A DNA stretch of 64,000 nt, taken from contig NZ_JAAIXZ010000011.1 of assembly GCF_010894435.1 (NCBI RefSeq), positions 310,001-374,000 on the forward strand, given 5' to 3'. Shown here in pieces: positions 8,440 to 17,629 of this stretch (the stretch's first letter is position 1; every line of letters begins with the position of its first letter). The notes below the pieces were generated by a model. It ran no database searches. It was not told where the DNA came from and was given only the letters and a program-made list of their open reading frames with translations. The position numbers and the translations under genes were made by a program. The stretch is from Pyxidicoccus trucidator (GTDB lineage Bacteria > Myxococcota > Myxococcia > Myxococcales > Myxococcaceae).

Positions 8440-10002
8440 TCAGGCCGCCGCCACCGAGCCGCCCTGCGTGGCGGAGGCCGGCGCGGCGGGCTTCACCTCG
8501 TCCGTGCCGTGCATCAGCGCCTTCACCTTGCCGCTGAGGACCCAGAGCAGGCCGCCGCCCAGCACGCCCACCGCGACGAGCGAGAGGAAGATGCTGCCCT
8601 CACCCATCTGCTCGCTGTAGCCGCCCACCACGCCGGACAGCTTGTTGGCCGCGGCGTTGGCGAGGAACCACACGCCCATCATCGCGCTCACCATCCGCAT
8701 CGGGGCGACCTTGGTCACCATGGACAGGCCCACCGGCGACAGGCACAGCTCGCCCACGGTGTGGAAGAGGTAGGCCATGATGACCCACCAGGCGGCCGCC
8801 TTGCCCATGGTGGCGCTCTCACGCGAGGCGCCCACCATGAAGAGGAAGCCCACGCCCATGAAGATGAGGCCGAACGCCATCTTCACCGCCACGTTCGGGT
8901 CCTTGCCCCGCGCGGCCAGCCGGCTCCAGAGCGCGGCGAAGACGGGGGCGAGCAGCACGATGAACGCGGAGTTGAAGTTCTGGAACCAGGTGGTGGGGAC
9001 CTGCCAGCCGAACAGGCCGCGGTCCACCTTCTGGTCCGTGTAGAGGTTCATCAGGCCGCCGGCCTGCTCGAAGCCCATCCAGAAGAGGACGACGAAGATG
9101 GCGATGATGAAGATGGAGATGACGCGGTCCTTCTCCTGCTTCGTGAGCGCGCCCGCCTCCACCTGGGCCTGGGACTGCCCCTTCGCCAGCGCGTTGTTGC
9201 CCGCCCAGGCGACGCCCGCGAACACCAGGCCCGCGATGACGAAGCGCAGGAAGGACTGCTCGACGAGGGCCGGCACCTGCTTGAGGCCGTAGAAGACCAC
9301 CACCGCGCCGGCGGTGGCGACCGCGTACATGCCCACCCGCTTCCACGCCTCGAGGCGCTCGGCGGCCGTCTTCTCGGGGCTCAGGCCCACCTGGCCGAGC
9401 AGGCCGCGGCTCAGCCCGAGGAAGGTGATGAGACCCAGGAGCATGCCCACGCCGGCGGCGCCGAAGCCCCAGTGCCAGCCGACCTTCTCGCCCAGGGTGC
9501 CGCAGATGAAGTTGCCGAGCACCGCGCCCAGGTTGATGCCCATGTAGAAGATGGTGAAGGCGCCGTCGCGGCGGCCGTCACCGGGCGCGTACAGCCCGCC
9601 CACCATGGTGGAGATGTTGGGCTTGAAGAAGCCGTTGCCGCAGATGAGGAAGCCGAGCCCCGCGTAGAAGATGCTCTCCCCGGGTAGCGCCAGTAACAGG
9701 TGGCCAATCATCATCAGCGTGCCGCCGAACACCACCGCCTTGCGCTGGCCGATGATGTTGTCGGCGATGTAGCCGCCGGCAATGGGCGTCAGGTACACGA
9801 GGCCCGTGTACGTGCCGTAGAGCGCGAGCGCATCCGCGGTGGACCAGCCCCAGCCGCCAACCTTGTCGGTGAGGAAGAGCACCAGCAGGCCACGCATGCC
9901 GTAGTACGACATGCGCTCCCACATCTCGGTGAAGAACAGGAGGTAGAGCCCGCGCGGGTGGCCCTTGGGCGCCTCCGCGAGCCCTGCAGCGTTTGCGTGC
10001 AT
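8440..10002 (-). CDS. POT/PTR2-family oligopeptide transporter (second copy)
   Basis: Predicted 520-residue proton-coupled peptide symporter. It carries the POT motif EMWERMSYYGMRG near residues 20-32, a second family segment (GNGFFKPNISTMVG), and multiple hydrophobic helices including an extra pair in the middle (IFIIAIFVVLFWMGFEQAGG). The start at 10002 (MHANAAGLAEAP) has CAAGGAA eleven bases upstream; 30 extra in-frame codons upstream do not resemble the family. The C-terminal 30 residues are Ala/Gly-rich. A strong terminator follows. It is only moderately similar to the first POT protein, so the pair are probably old paralogues with different substrates rather than a recent duplication. 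Confidence 0.88.
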   Translation of the reverse strand: MHANAAGLAEAPKGHPRGLYLLFFTEMWERMSYYGMRGLLVLFLTDKVGGWGWSTADALALYGTYTGLVYLTPIAGGYIADNIIGQRKAVVFGGTLMMIGHLLLALPGESIFYAGLGFLICGNGFFKPNISTMVGGLYAPGDGRRDGAFTIFYMGINLGAVLGNFICGTLGEKVGWHWGFGAAGVGMLLGLITFLGLSRGLLGQVGLSPEKTAAERLEAWKRVGMYAVATAGAVVVFYGLKQVPALVEQSFLRFVIAGLVFAGVAWAGNNALAKGQSQAQVEAGALTKQEKDRVISIFIIAIFVVLFWMGFEQAGGLMNLYTDQKVDRGLFGWQVPTTWFQNFNSAFIVLLAPVFAALWSRLAARGKDPNVAVKMAFGLIFMGVGFLFMVGASRESATMGKAAAWWVIMAYLFHTVGELCLSPVGLSMVTKVAPMRMVSAMMGVWFLANAAANKLSGVVGGYSEQMGEGSIFLSLVAVGVLGGGLLWVLSGKVKALMHGTDEVKPAAPASATQGGSVAAA

Positions 10003-10184
10003 GCGCTGATTTCCTTGGGGGGACGGGTGTAACGGAAAAGGAGCGTGACTGTAGCAGACACGCCGGCCATGCCCAGGAGGACACCTGGGCACATCCAGAA
10101 TTCCCTACCCGGTGAATGGGCCGCCCCACCGCGGGTGCGGGCAGGCGGCCCGGGCCCGGCGCAGGCGAGCCGGCGGGCGCGAGG

Positions 10185-13070
10185 CTAGGCGGAGGACGCC
10201 CCGGACAGCGGGGCCAGCGGAGGACGCAGGGGCAGCCGCACCTCCACCTTCGTCCCCTCCCCTGGCGTGCTGCTGAGGGAGACCTGGCCGCCATGCCGCA
10301 TGATGATGCGGCGGCTGAGAGCCAGTCCCAGCCCGGTGCCCTCGCCCGCGGCACGGGTGGAGAAGAAGGGCTGGAACAGCCGCTCCATGTCCTCCTGGCG
10401 GATGCCCACGCCGTTGTCGCTGATGGTGACCACGGCGTCGTCGCCCTGACGCGACGTGGCAACCTCCACCCGACCCCGCTCGCCCACCGCGCGGAGGGCA
10501 TTGTCCAGCAGGTTGAGCCACACCTGGTTGAGGGTGCCCGGGTCGCCCATCACCGGCTCGTGGCACTGGTAGGCGCGCTCCACCGTGACGCCGGAGGGCA
10601 CGCGCCAGGCGAGCACGCTCAGCGTGGAGTCGAGCGAGGACGTCAACGAGAGAGCCAGCGGCGTGTCGCTCGTGCGGGTGAAGGACAGCAGGGACTCGGC
10701 CAGGTGGCGGATGCGCTGGCCGCACTCCTCCACCACGTCCAGCATCGTCCGGCTCATCTCCAGGTCCGAGGGCCCGCCCCCGAGCGCGCTCTTGAGCGGC
10801 CCCAGCGCGTTCATCAGCCCGTTGAGCGGGTTGCGCACCTCGTGCGCGAAGCCGGAGGTGAGCAGGCCGATGGCCGCCAGTCGCTCGTTCTCCGCGGCAC
10901 GCACCGCGGCCTCCCGCAGGCGCAATTGGGTTTCGATGCGGGCCAGCAGCTCGCGCGGGCTGAAGGGCTTGCCCAGGTAGTCGTTGGCGCCCGTGCCCAG
11001 GCCCTCCACCTTGGCCGACACCTCCTGCCTCGCGGTGAGGAGGATGACGGGGATGTCCACCGTGCGCGCGTCGTTGCGCAGCGCCGTCAGCATCTGCAGG
11101 CCGGACATGATGGGCATCATCACGTCGGACACGATGAGGTCCGGCCGCTCGGTCCGCGCGCGCTGCAGCCCCTCCTCGCCGTTGACGGACTCCAGCACCC
11201 GGTAGTGCTGCGCCAGCAGGCCGGCGATGAAGCCGCGAATCTCCGCGTCGTCCTCCACCACCAGCACGCGGGGCGACTCCAGCCCCGGCCCGACATGGTC
11301 CTTCGCGGGCGCGGACGTCGAGCCCGAGCCGGGCAGGCCGGCCGTGTCCAGCGTGGGGAAGGAGCCGGAGGTGCGCCGCTCCCGCCGCACCGGCGAGTCC
11401 GCCCGGCGACGCTCGCGCAGGTCCTCGCGGATGTGGGCCGTCCCCTTGGGCAGCCGCACGTGGAAGGTGGACCCCTTGCCCAGCTCGCTCGTCACGGAGA
11501 TGCCGCCGGAGTGCAGCTCCAGCGTCTCCTTCACCAGGGCCAGGCCGATGCCGGTGCCGCCGAAGCGCCGGGTGCCGCTGTTGTCCGCCTGGGCGAAGCG
11601 GTCGAAGATGACGGGGATGTCCTGCGGGGAGATGCCCGGGCCGGTGTCCTCCACCTCCACGTGCACGTCCGTGGCGTCCTCGCGCAGGCGGACCGTCACC
11701 CCGCCCTGCTGGGTGAACTTGAGCGCGTTGGACAGCAGGTTCTGGAAGACGATGTCGATGCGCTCGTGGTCCACCTGGACGGGCGTCACCGAGCCGCCCT
11801 CCAGCCGCAGCCACAGGCGCTGCCGGTCCGCCATGGCCTGGAAGGGCGGCAGCACCGAGCTCAGGAAGCCGTTCAGCTCCAGCGGCTGGTAGCGCAGCCG
11901 GGCCTTGCCCGACTCGAGCTGGGCCAGGTCCAGCAGGTTGTTGATGAGCCGCAAGAGCCGCTGGGCGCTGCGGTCCATGGTGACCAGGTGATGCCGCACC
12001 GCCGGAGGCAGCGAGTCCTCGTGCCGGCGCTCCAGCGACTCGAGCGTCAGCAGCATGAGCGTCAGCGGCGTGCGCAGCTCATGGCTGACGTTGTCGAAGA
12101 ACTCGCTCTTGAGCCTGTCCAGCTCCTGCTGCCGGGCGAGCGAAGCCTCCAGCTTGGAGTTGGCCTCGGACAGCGCCTGGGTGCGCTCCGCCACCCGGTC
12201 TTCCAGGGCCACGTTGGTGCGGAAGATCTCCTCGTTGCGCCGCTGCAGGTCCTCGAGGGAGGTGCGCAGGCCATGGTGCTGCTCGGACAGCTGCGCGTCC
12301 TTGCGGCGCAGCGCCGTGCGCGTGTCCAGCCAGGTGCCCAGCGCGATGCCCGCCACGCCCAGCGAGAACACCGCGAACACCGAGGACGCGAGGTCCAGCG
12401 TCCCGGACACCAGCCCCGCCAGCATGCCCATCATCCCGCCCGCGACGCTGCGCCAGGCCAGGGGCGGCAGGTTCTGCCAGTGGCACTCGTACTCGCAGCA
12501 GGGCGCACCCTGCACCTGGCACTGCACCTCCGTGACTTCGGCGAGGGGCAGGTTCCAGACGGTGGGAAAGGCCGACAGGTTGGCCTGGCGCGTCCGGCAG
12601 AGGTTGCGGTTCCGCTCGCGAATCTTGCTGATGTACTGCACCTTCACCCACGAGTCGGTGAGCTGCAGGATGTGGAAGCCACCCACGCGGTTGTAGGTGT
12701 GGTCCAGCTCCAGCCCGCGCTGGTAGACGCTGCGGGGCGTGGCCAGCGCCTTCATCATGTAGAAGAGGAAGCCCACGGCCTCCGGGCTGGCGATGCGGCG
12801 GCCCGCCTTGGTGATGAAGTCCGGGTCCCCCGAGTCCCGGTCGAGCGCCTCGAAGAGGCGCTCGGTGAAGTCCAGGGACACGAAGTTGGTCAGCGTCTCC
12901 ACGTACTCCAGCGACAGCGGCAGCCCCTCGGCCTGCCAGACCTGGAGCAGCCGCTCACGCCCGTACGTGCGCTCGTAGTGCAGCAGCAGGGCACGAAACG
13001 TCCTGACGCTGATCTCTGGCGTGTCGGGGGCTGGCGGTGCCGCCGCCACGTCTGCAGAGACAACCGTCAA
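10185..13070 (-). CDS. Hybrid sensor kinase: sensor-TM-kinase-receiver-kinase
   Basis: A 961-residue membrane histidine kinase. The N-terminal 200 residues form a sensor with a Cys cluster (C158, C184, C191, C192, C196) resembling V4R/4-vinyl-reductase small-molecule domains (tentative). Two hydrophobic helices lie at about 205-246 and a coiled coil at about 255-325. The first kinase has phospho-acceptor His330 (SHELRTPL) and an ATPase domain with N-box QNLLSNALKF. A receiver follows at about 601-715 (D607/D608, Asp649, Lys701). A second kinase has His743 (FAHEVRNPL) and its own ATPase domain (NLLDNALRAV, GTGLGLALS). The TTG start at 13070 overlaps the stop of the methyltransferase gene (TTGA), implying translational coupling. 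No DNA-binding output domain is encoded nearby. Confidence 0.88.
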   Translation of the reverse strand: MTVVSADVAAAPPAPDTPEISVRTFRALLLHYERTYGRERLLQVWQAEGLPLSLEYVETLTNFVSLDFTERLFEALDRDSGDPDFITKAGRRIASPEAVGFLFYMMKALATPRSVYQRGLELDHTYNRVGGFHILQLTDSWVKVQYISKIRERNRNLCRTRQANLSAFPTVWNLPLAEVTEVQCQVQGAPCCEYECHWQNLPPLAWRSVAGGMMGMLAGLVSGTLDLASSVFAVFSLGVAGIALGTWLDTRTALRRKDAQLSEQHHGLRTSLEDLQRRNEEIFRTNVALEDRVAERTQALSEANSKLEASLARQQELDRLKSEFFDNVSHELRTPLTLMLLTLESLERRHEDSLPPAVRHHLVTMDRSAQRLLRLINNLLDLAQLESGKARLRYQPLELNGFLSSVLPPFQAMADRQRLWLRLEGGSVTPVQVDHERIDIVFQNLLSNALKFTQQGGVTVRLREDATDVHVEVEDTGPGISPQDIPVIFDRFAQADNSGTRRFGGTGIGLALVKETLELHSGGISVTSELGKGSTFHVRLPKGTAHIREDLRERRRADSPVRRERRTSGSFPTLDTAGLPGSGSTSAPAKDHVGPGLESPRVLVVEDDAEIRGFIAGLLAQHYRVLESVNGEEGLQRARTERPDLIVSDVMMPIMSGLQMLTALRNDARTVDIPVILLTARQEVSAKVEGLGTGANDYLGKPFSPRELLARIETQLRLREAAVRAAENERLAAIGLLTSGFAHEVRNPLNGLMNALGPLKSALGGGPSDLEMSRTMLDVVEECGQRIRHLAESLLSFTRTSDTPLALSLTSSLDSTLSVLAWRVPSGVTVERAYQCHEPVMGDPGTLNQVWLNLLDNALRAVGERGRVEVATSRQGDDAVVTISDNGVGIRQEDMERLFQPFFSTRAAGEGTGLGLALSRRIIMRHGGQVSLSSTPGEGTKVEVRLPLRPPLAPLSGASSA

Positions 13071-13855
13071 TGCTTCACTCCTTCCGTCGTCAACACTATC
13101 GCATACTTGAGGGTGTCGGGGTCATCCAGGAGGGCCAGGAAGCGCTGGCAGAAGGCGTCGTAGGGCGCGACGCCACCGAAGGCCCGCTCCGCCAGGGGGC
13201 GCAAGGTGCGGAAGCGGATGACCCAGTCCTCATGCAGCCGCGAGTCCACCGCGCCCGCGGCCACGTAGAAGGGCGAGACGTGGACCCGCACGTCCGCCAG
13301 CCCCACGCGCCGGAAGAGGTGGAACATCTTCCGGCCTGCGTGCACGTCGAAGCGGGCCTCGCGCAGGGCCTGGAGCAGCTTCTGGCTCTCCTGCTGGAGG
13401 TCCTCCGGAAAGGGCCAGTTCCACAGCCCCACCCCGTCGATGTCGGCCACCACCACCCGGCCTCCGGGGCGGGCCACCCGCACCAGCTCCTCCAGCGCGG
13501 ACTGGGGCTCGCCCAGGTACTCGAAGACGTACTGACACCAGACGTAGTCGAAGGTGTCCGCCTGCAGTGGAAGCGTCGGCAGTGCCGCCTGGAGCAGCTC
13601 CACGTTGGGGCGGTCCGCCAGCAGCGCGCGCGCCGCCGCCAGGTGCTCGGCGATGGGCTCCACGGCCACCACCCGCCCGCGGGGGCCCACCACGTCCAGC
13701 ATCTCCGCGGTGATGATGCCCGGGCCGCAGCCCGCGTCGAGCGCCACCTGGCCGGGCCCCAGGCCCGTCAGCCGCAGCCGGTCCGCATAGGAGTTGGCAC
13801 TCGCCTGGGCCCTGAGTCGGCGAACCTCCTCGTCCGACTCCATCAGGTAGGTCAT
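13067..13855 (-). CDS. Class I SAM-dependent methyltransferase
   Basis: A 262-residue cytosolic methyltransferase. Motif I is LDAGCGPG (residues 39-46), followed by an acidic end of strand 2 (VAVEP) and a motif around FDYVWCQYVFEYL, as in Methyltransf_11/UbiE-like enzymes. The substrate is unknown. Its ATG (13855-13853) overlaps the stop of the preceding PilZ-domain gene as ATGA, and its own stop overlaps the start of the hybrid kinase gene. It is thus the middle gene of a three-gene coupled operon and probably modifies something linked to the signalling proteins on either side (inference). CheR-like features are not evident. Confidence 0.85.
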   Translation of the reverse strand: MTYLMESDEEVRRLRAQASANSYADRLRLTGLGPGQVALDAGCGPGIITAEMLDVVGPRGRVVAVEPIAEHLAAARALLADRPNVELLQAALPTLPLQADTFDYVWCQYVFEYLGEPQSALEELVRVARPGGRVVVADIDGVGLWNWPFPEDLQQESQKLLQALREARFDVHAGRKMFHLFRRVGLADVRVHVSPFYVAAGAVDSRLHEDWVIRFRTLRPLAERAFGGVAPYDAFCQRFLALLDDPDTLKYAIVLTTEGVKH

Positions 13856-16263
13856 GCCGCGATGTCCTTGTCGTCCGGCTTGGTGCCTCCGCGGGTGTGG
13901 GCGGCCAGTCGCTCGAAGACGGCGAGCAGGTAGGCGTTCCAGTCACGCACCAGCTGGCGGTGGGCGGTGAACTCCATCACCTTGCCGAGGTTGTGGAAGC
14001 CCAGCCCTTCCAGCGAGGGCAGGTCGGCGTCCGTGGCCAGGCACTCGGCGGTGGGACGTCCGCGCCGCGCCGCGTCCCCCACCGCGTGCTTCACCAAGGC
14101 GTGGCGCACCGCGTCCGCCTCCCGGGCGTCCTGCTCCACCATGACGAGCGAGAAGGCGTTGTACCACTCGGCCCAGAAGAGCCCGGGCGAGGAGTCCTCC
14201 ATGAGGACGAAGCCCTTGGGCCCGTCGCGGCCCTCCACCATGGCGATGGAGCGGGCGCGCCGCAGCCCCACATCCGTGTAGCGCCCCCCGAGCGTGCCCA
14301 GCGACATCTCCCCCTCGACCAGGTCGGAGCTGCGCAGGCGCACCACGTCCTGCGTCTCGCGCAGGTGTTGCTCCAGCCACCGCAGGTCGGACGTGCTCGC
14401 CACGCGCACGCGCAAATCCTCGCGCGCCGGGGGCAGCGCGGCATCCACCGGCAGGCGGCAGGGGGTGAAGGCGTGCAGGCAGCTCAGCCCCGGGCGCTCC
14501 AGGCGGCTGGCGATGGCGCCATAGATGCGCGACGTCCACCGGTTGCGGCAGCGCCAGAGGGCCCGCAGGTACTCCACGTCCTCCAGGCTCTCCGCGTAGT
14601 CGGCCGCCAGGGCCACCAGCTCCTGGGAGATGGACTCGTGGCGGTGGTAGCCCGGCCGCACCACCAGGTGCTGGGACAGCCAGGTGCGCGAGTAGATGCG
14701 CAGGCCGGAGATGTGGCCGTAGAGGCGGCCCTCGCGCTGGTAGACGATGGTCTTGGACAGGCCATGCGTGCCGTTGCCGAGGGTGCGGTGGCCCGCCAGC
14801 AGCGCTTCGTGGGGAGGCCCGTCATGGTACGGGTAGTCCGGGAAGCGCACCTCCGCCGCGCGGAACAGGTCCCAGATGTCGGAGAAGGCCAGCTCCGAGC
14901 CGTCGCGCGCGTCCGAGCAGCGCGCGGTGATGAACGCGTCCAGGACGGCGGTGCGTGCCTCGGGGGCCAGCTCGAGGATGCGCACCCCGCAGCGGCGAGG
15001 GCGCATCATGCTGCCGCCCTCGTCCATGGCGGTGAGGAGCCCGGTGTCCTGCACCTGGGCGCGGCACCGGGAGCGCGTGCCATCCGGCAGGTGCAGGGTC
15101 ACCTCGTCCAGCACCAGTCCGGGCGGGAAGACCTCGTGGGTGCCATCGAAGGGGAAGGCGAAGCCGCCGGTGTGCAGGTCCAGGAGCGGGCGGTAGAGCA
15201 GCTCCCCGGTGAAGGGCGAGGCGAACGACACGGCGAACGGCCGCTCCGCGGTGGAGCGGAAGCGCAGGCTGTTGCGCCGGTGGTGCAGGCTGAGCGAGCG
15301 CGGCAGGGCAATCTCGAGCCCGTTCTCCTCCACGGCCATCACGGCCGTGGTGCCCACGTGGCACACACCACCGAAGTCCAGGCACAGCTGCACCAGGTCA
15401 CCGGGGTGGAACAGCGCGCCGGGCCGCGACTGCTCGCGCAGCATCAACCGGGAGGCCTCGGGGTGCACCTCCGCGGTGGCGAAGTCCACCAGCCGGTTGC
15501 CCTCGTGCGTGCGCAGCCCGAAGCCCACCCCCGCGCGCACCGCGCGGCGCAGCAGCCCGCGAATGCGCACCGCGTCCTGCAGCAGCGGCGCGGGGCTGGA
15601 GCGGGAGTGCTCCACGGGGCGCTCCAGGGACACGCCCAGGTGGAAGCCGCCGTCCTGCCCGCGCACGGGCCTCACCATGCGCACCGTGGCATGGCCGGCG
15701 CGCAGCACCAGGGCGCTGCCACGCATCACCTGGAGCCCCTCCAAGACTGTCCCCGGCGTCAGCCGCTCGATGCGCACACTGGGCTGCAGCCGCAGCCCCA
15801 ACCCGCCCGTCCCCACGTCCAGCAGCTCCGCGCGGAAGGCGGTGCCGTCCGCCACGAAGCGCGCCTCCAGGGAGCCCCGCGGCACCTGGCGCTCGGACTC
15901 GCGCAGCTCCAGCAGGTCCAGCACCGAGCGGCGCAGCCCCGGGCCGGGCGCGTCATCCAGCGTGAAGAACATGTGGCCCGCGGCCGCCACGTCCACCAGG
16001 TTGTGATGGGTGCGGGGGCTGTCTCGCGGACACAGCACCGCGCGGATGGCCCGAGGCGCGTAGCGCTCCAGATCCTTCAGCAGCCGGGGAAAGGGCTCCG
16101 GGTGGGTGAGAACCAGCGCGGGGGGGGCCCGTGCCAGGAATTCGACCGCCTCCTGGCGGTTGGTGGCTTCGAAGACCTCGTAGCCTGCCAGCACGGACCG
16201 AAGCTGCGTACGACACTCCGCATCCGGGTGCACGACCAGCACTGCGCGCGTCGTCACGGTCAT
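13852..16263 (-). CDS. Pseudo-receiver, PilZ and acyltransferase-like multidomain protein
   Basis: An 803-residue cytosolic protein. Residues 6-115 resemble a response-regulator receiver, but the phospho-acceptor region reads VLTHPEP with no Asp, so it is a pseudo-receiver. Two PilZ-like segments follow. The first, at about 128-215, has only the LLDVGTGGLGL half. The second, at about 328-412, has the full c-di-GMP motif pair: R330-N-S-L-R334 and D362-L-H-T-G-G. The C-terminal 370 residues look like tandem GNAT-type acyltransferase folds (for example VVRPGYHRHESISQELVALAADY), which is tentative. The start at 16263 has GGAGGAGG just upstream. It is the first gene of a coupled operon with a methyltransferase and a hybrid kinase. 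I expect a c-di-GMP-responsive effector. Confidence 0.75.
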   Translation of the reverse strand: MTVTTRAVLVVHPDAECRTQLRSVLAGYEVFEATNRQEAVEFLARAPPALVLTHPEPFPRLLKDLERYAPRAIRAVLCPRDSPRTHHNLVDVAAAGHMFFTLDDAPGPGLRRSVLDLLELRESERQVPRGSLEARFVADGTAFRAELLDVGTGGLGLRLQPSVRIERLTPGTVLEGLQVMRGSALVLRAGHATVRMVRPVRGQDGGFHLGVSLERPVEHSRSSPAPLLQDAVRIRGLLRRAVRAGVGFGLRTHEGNRLVDFATAEVHPEASRLMLREQSRPGALFHPGDLVQLCLDFGGVCHVGTTAVMAVEENGLEIALPRSLSLHHRRNSLRFRSTAERPFAVSFASPFTGELLYRPLLDLHTGGFAFPFDGTHEVFPPGLVLDEVTLHLPDGTRSRCRAQVQDTGLLTAMDEGGSMMRPRRCGVRILELAPEARTAVLDAFITARCSDARDGSELAFSDIWDLFRAAEVRFPDYPYHDGPPHEALLAGHRTLGNGTHGLSKTIVYQREGRLYGHISGLRIYSRTWLSQHLVVRPGYHRHESISQELVALAADYAESLEDVEYLRALWRCRNRWTSRIYGAIASRLERPGLSCLHAFTPCRLPVDAALPPAREDLRVRVASTSDLRWLEQHLRETQDVVRLRSSDLVEGEMSLGTLGGRYTDVGLRRARSIAMVEGRDGPKGFVLMEDSSPGLFWAEWYNAFSLVMVEQDAREADAVRHALVKHAVGDAARRGRPTAECLATDADLPSLEGLGFHNLGKVMEFTAHRQLVRDWNAYLLAVFERLAAHTRGGTKPDDKDIAA

Positions 16264-16616
16264 ATGTCCTCCTCCACCGGGCGTCAGACCTGATTCCGGA
16301 AGCGAACCCCGGCAGGTCTGGAGATGTGGATTGTCGTGCTGGCCCCCGTCAGTGCTCCGACGGCGCCCGTCTCACATTCCCCATGCTCCGAAAGCCCCTG
16401 GTCGCAGAGGCCGAAACCCATGCATAGCGTTCGGTGCAGGCGGGCATCTTAACGAACCTCGCAGGGAAGATCGTGCCCAGCATGAGGACAGGGCAGATGT
16501 TCGTTAGGGCCCGGCAGCCTGGGTCCCGGCCGCCCGGCCGTCAGCCAGTGGGGTAAACCGCACCCTGGCCGATCCCCGCGGACCCGGTTAAATGTCGGCT
16601 CCAAGAAGGAGGTGCC
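16264..16616. promoter_or_regulatory. Divergent promoter region between the PilZ operon and nadA
   Basis: No gene is visible in these 353 bases. Two perfect 8-base inverted repeats occur: CAGACCTG (16285-16292) / CAGGTCTG (16313-16320) just ahead of the PilZ operon, and TAACGAAC (16450-16457) / GTTCGTTA (16499-16506) nearer the middle. A GGTTAAATG patch at about 16586-16594 could be the -10 region for nadA. The nadA ribosome-binding site AAGGAGGTG (16606-16614) is near-consensus. Sigma factor and regulators are not identifiable by eye. Confidence 0.4.
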
Positions 16617-17549
16617 ATGGGCACCGAGGTGGACTACGGGCGGCAAATCCAGGAGTTCAAGCGTTCGATGAACGCGGTCATCCTGGCGCATTACTACCAG
16701 GAGAGCGAGGTCCAGGACCTGGCGGACTTCGTGGGGGACAGCCTGGCGCTGGCGCAGGCGGCGGCGACGACGAAGGCGGACGTCATCGTCTTCTGCGGCG
16801 TGCACTTCATGGCGGAGACGGCGAAAATCCTCAACCCGACGCGTCAGGTGCTGCTGCCGGACCTGAAGGCGGGCTGCTCGCTGTCGGACCGGTGCCCACC
16901 GGGGGCCTTCAAGGCCTTCAAGGACAAGCACCCCGGGGCCTTCGTGGTGAGCTACGTGAACAGCTCCGCCGCGGTGAAGGCGATGAGCGACGTCATCTGC
17001 ACGTCCTCCAATGCGGTGAAAATCGTGAACCAGGTGCCGAAAGACAGGCAGGTGCTCTTCGCGCCGGACCAGCACCTGGGCCGCTACGTGATGAAGCAGA
17101 CCGGTCGCGACATGGTGCTGTGGCCGGGCAGCTGCATCGTCCACGAAATCTTCAGCGAGAAGAAGCTGGTGCAGCTGAAGGTGGAGCACCCGGAGGCGGA
17201 GGTGGTGGCCCATCCGGAGTGCGAGGCGGCGGTGCTGCGGCACGCGGACTTCATCGGCTCCACCAAGGGGCTGCTGGACCACGTGCTGAAGAGCCCGAAG
17301 GAGAAGTTCATCGTGGTGACGGAGGCGGGCATCCTCCACCAGATGAAGAAGGGGGCGCCGCACAAGACGTTCATCCCCGCGCCTCCGGACAACGGCTGCG
17401 CGTGCAACGAGTGCCCGTACATGCGGCTGAACACGCTGGAGAAGCTCTGGCGCTGCATGAAGGACCGCTCACCGGAGCTGGTGATGCCGGTGGACCTGAG
17501 GGAAGCCGCCCGGGCGCCGCTGCAGCGGATGCTGGAGTGGTCACAGTAG
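16617..17549 (+). CDS. nadA: Quinolinate synthase A
   Basis: Condenses iminoaspartate with dihydroxyacetone phosphate to quinolinate in de novo NAD synthesis, using a [4Fe-4S] cluster. The 310-residue protein shows the family blocks VILAHYYQ (residues 21-28), [32 protein letters not shown] (C87), WPGSCIVHE (C173), HPECE and the C-terminal [13 protein letters not shown]87, C173 and one of C261/C263/C266 should hold the cluster. Length matches the archaeal-type NadA class rather than the longer E. coli enzyme. An excellent Shine-Dalgarno precedes the ATG. Neither nadB nor nadC lies in the window. Confidence 0.96.
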   Translation: MGTEVDYGRQIQEFKRSMNAVILAHYYQESEVQDLADFVGDSLALAQAAATTKADVIVFCGVHFMAETAKILNPTRQVLLPDLKAGCSLSDRCPPGAFKAFKDKHPGAFVVSYVNSSAAVKAMSDVICTSSNAVKIVNQVPKDRQVLFAPDQHLGRYVMKQTGRDMVLWPGSCIVHEIFSEKKLVQLKVEHPEAEVVAHPECEAAVLRHADFIGSTKGLLDHVLKSPKEKFIVVTEAGILHQMKKGAPHKTFIPAPPDNGCACNECPYMRLNTLEKLWRCMKDRSPELVMPVDLREAARAPLQRMLEWSQ

Positions 17550-17629
17550 GGGCAGGCGGGAAATCGCAGCAGCGGACATTTGCCAACTCGCGTCTTGCGC
17601 CAGAACGGGCGGGGTGCAATGGAGCAGCC

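Noticed and set aside
10116-13163. 1015-codon plus-strand open frame across the hybrid kinase gene
   Set aside because: Antisense shadow; the minus-strand product has two complete kinase modules and a receiver.
13897-16293. 798-codon plus-strand open frame antisense to the PilZ gene
   Set aside because: Composition typical of reversed high-G+C codons; the minus-strand frame carries PilZ motifs and coupled overlaps.
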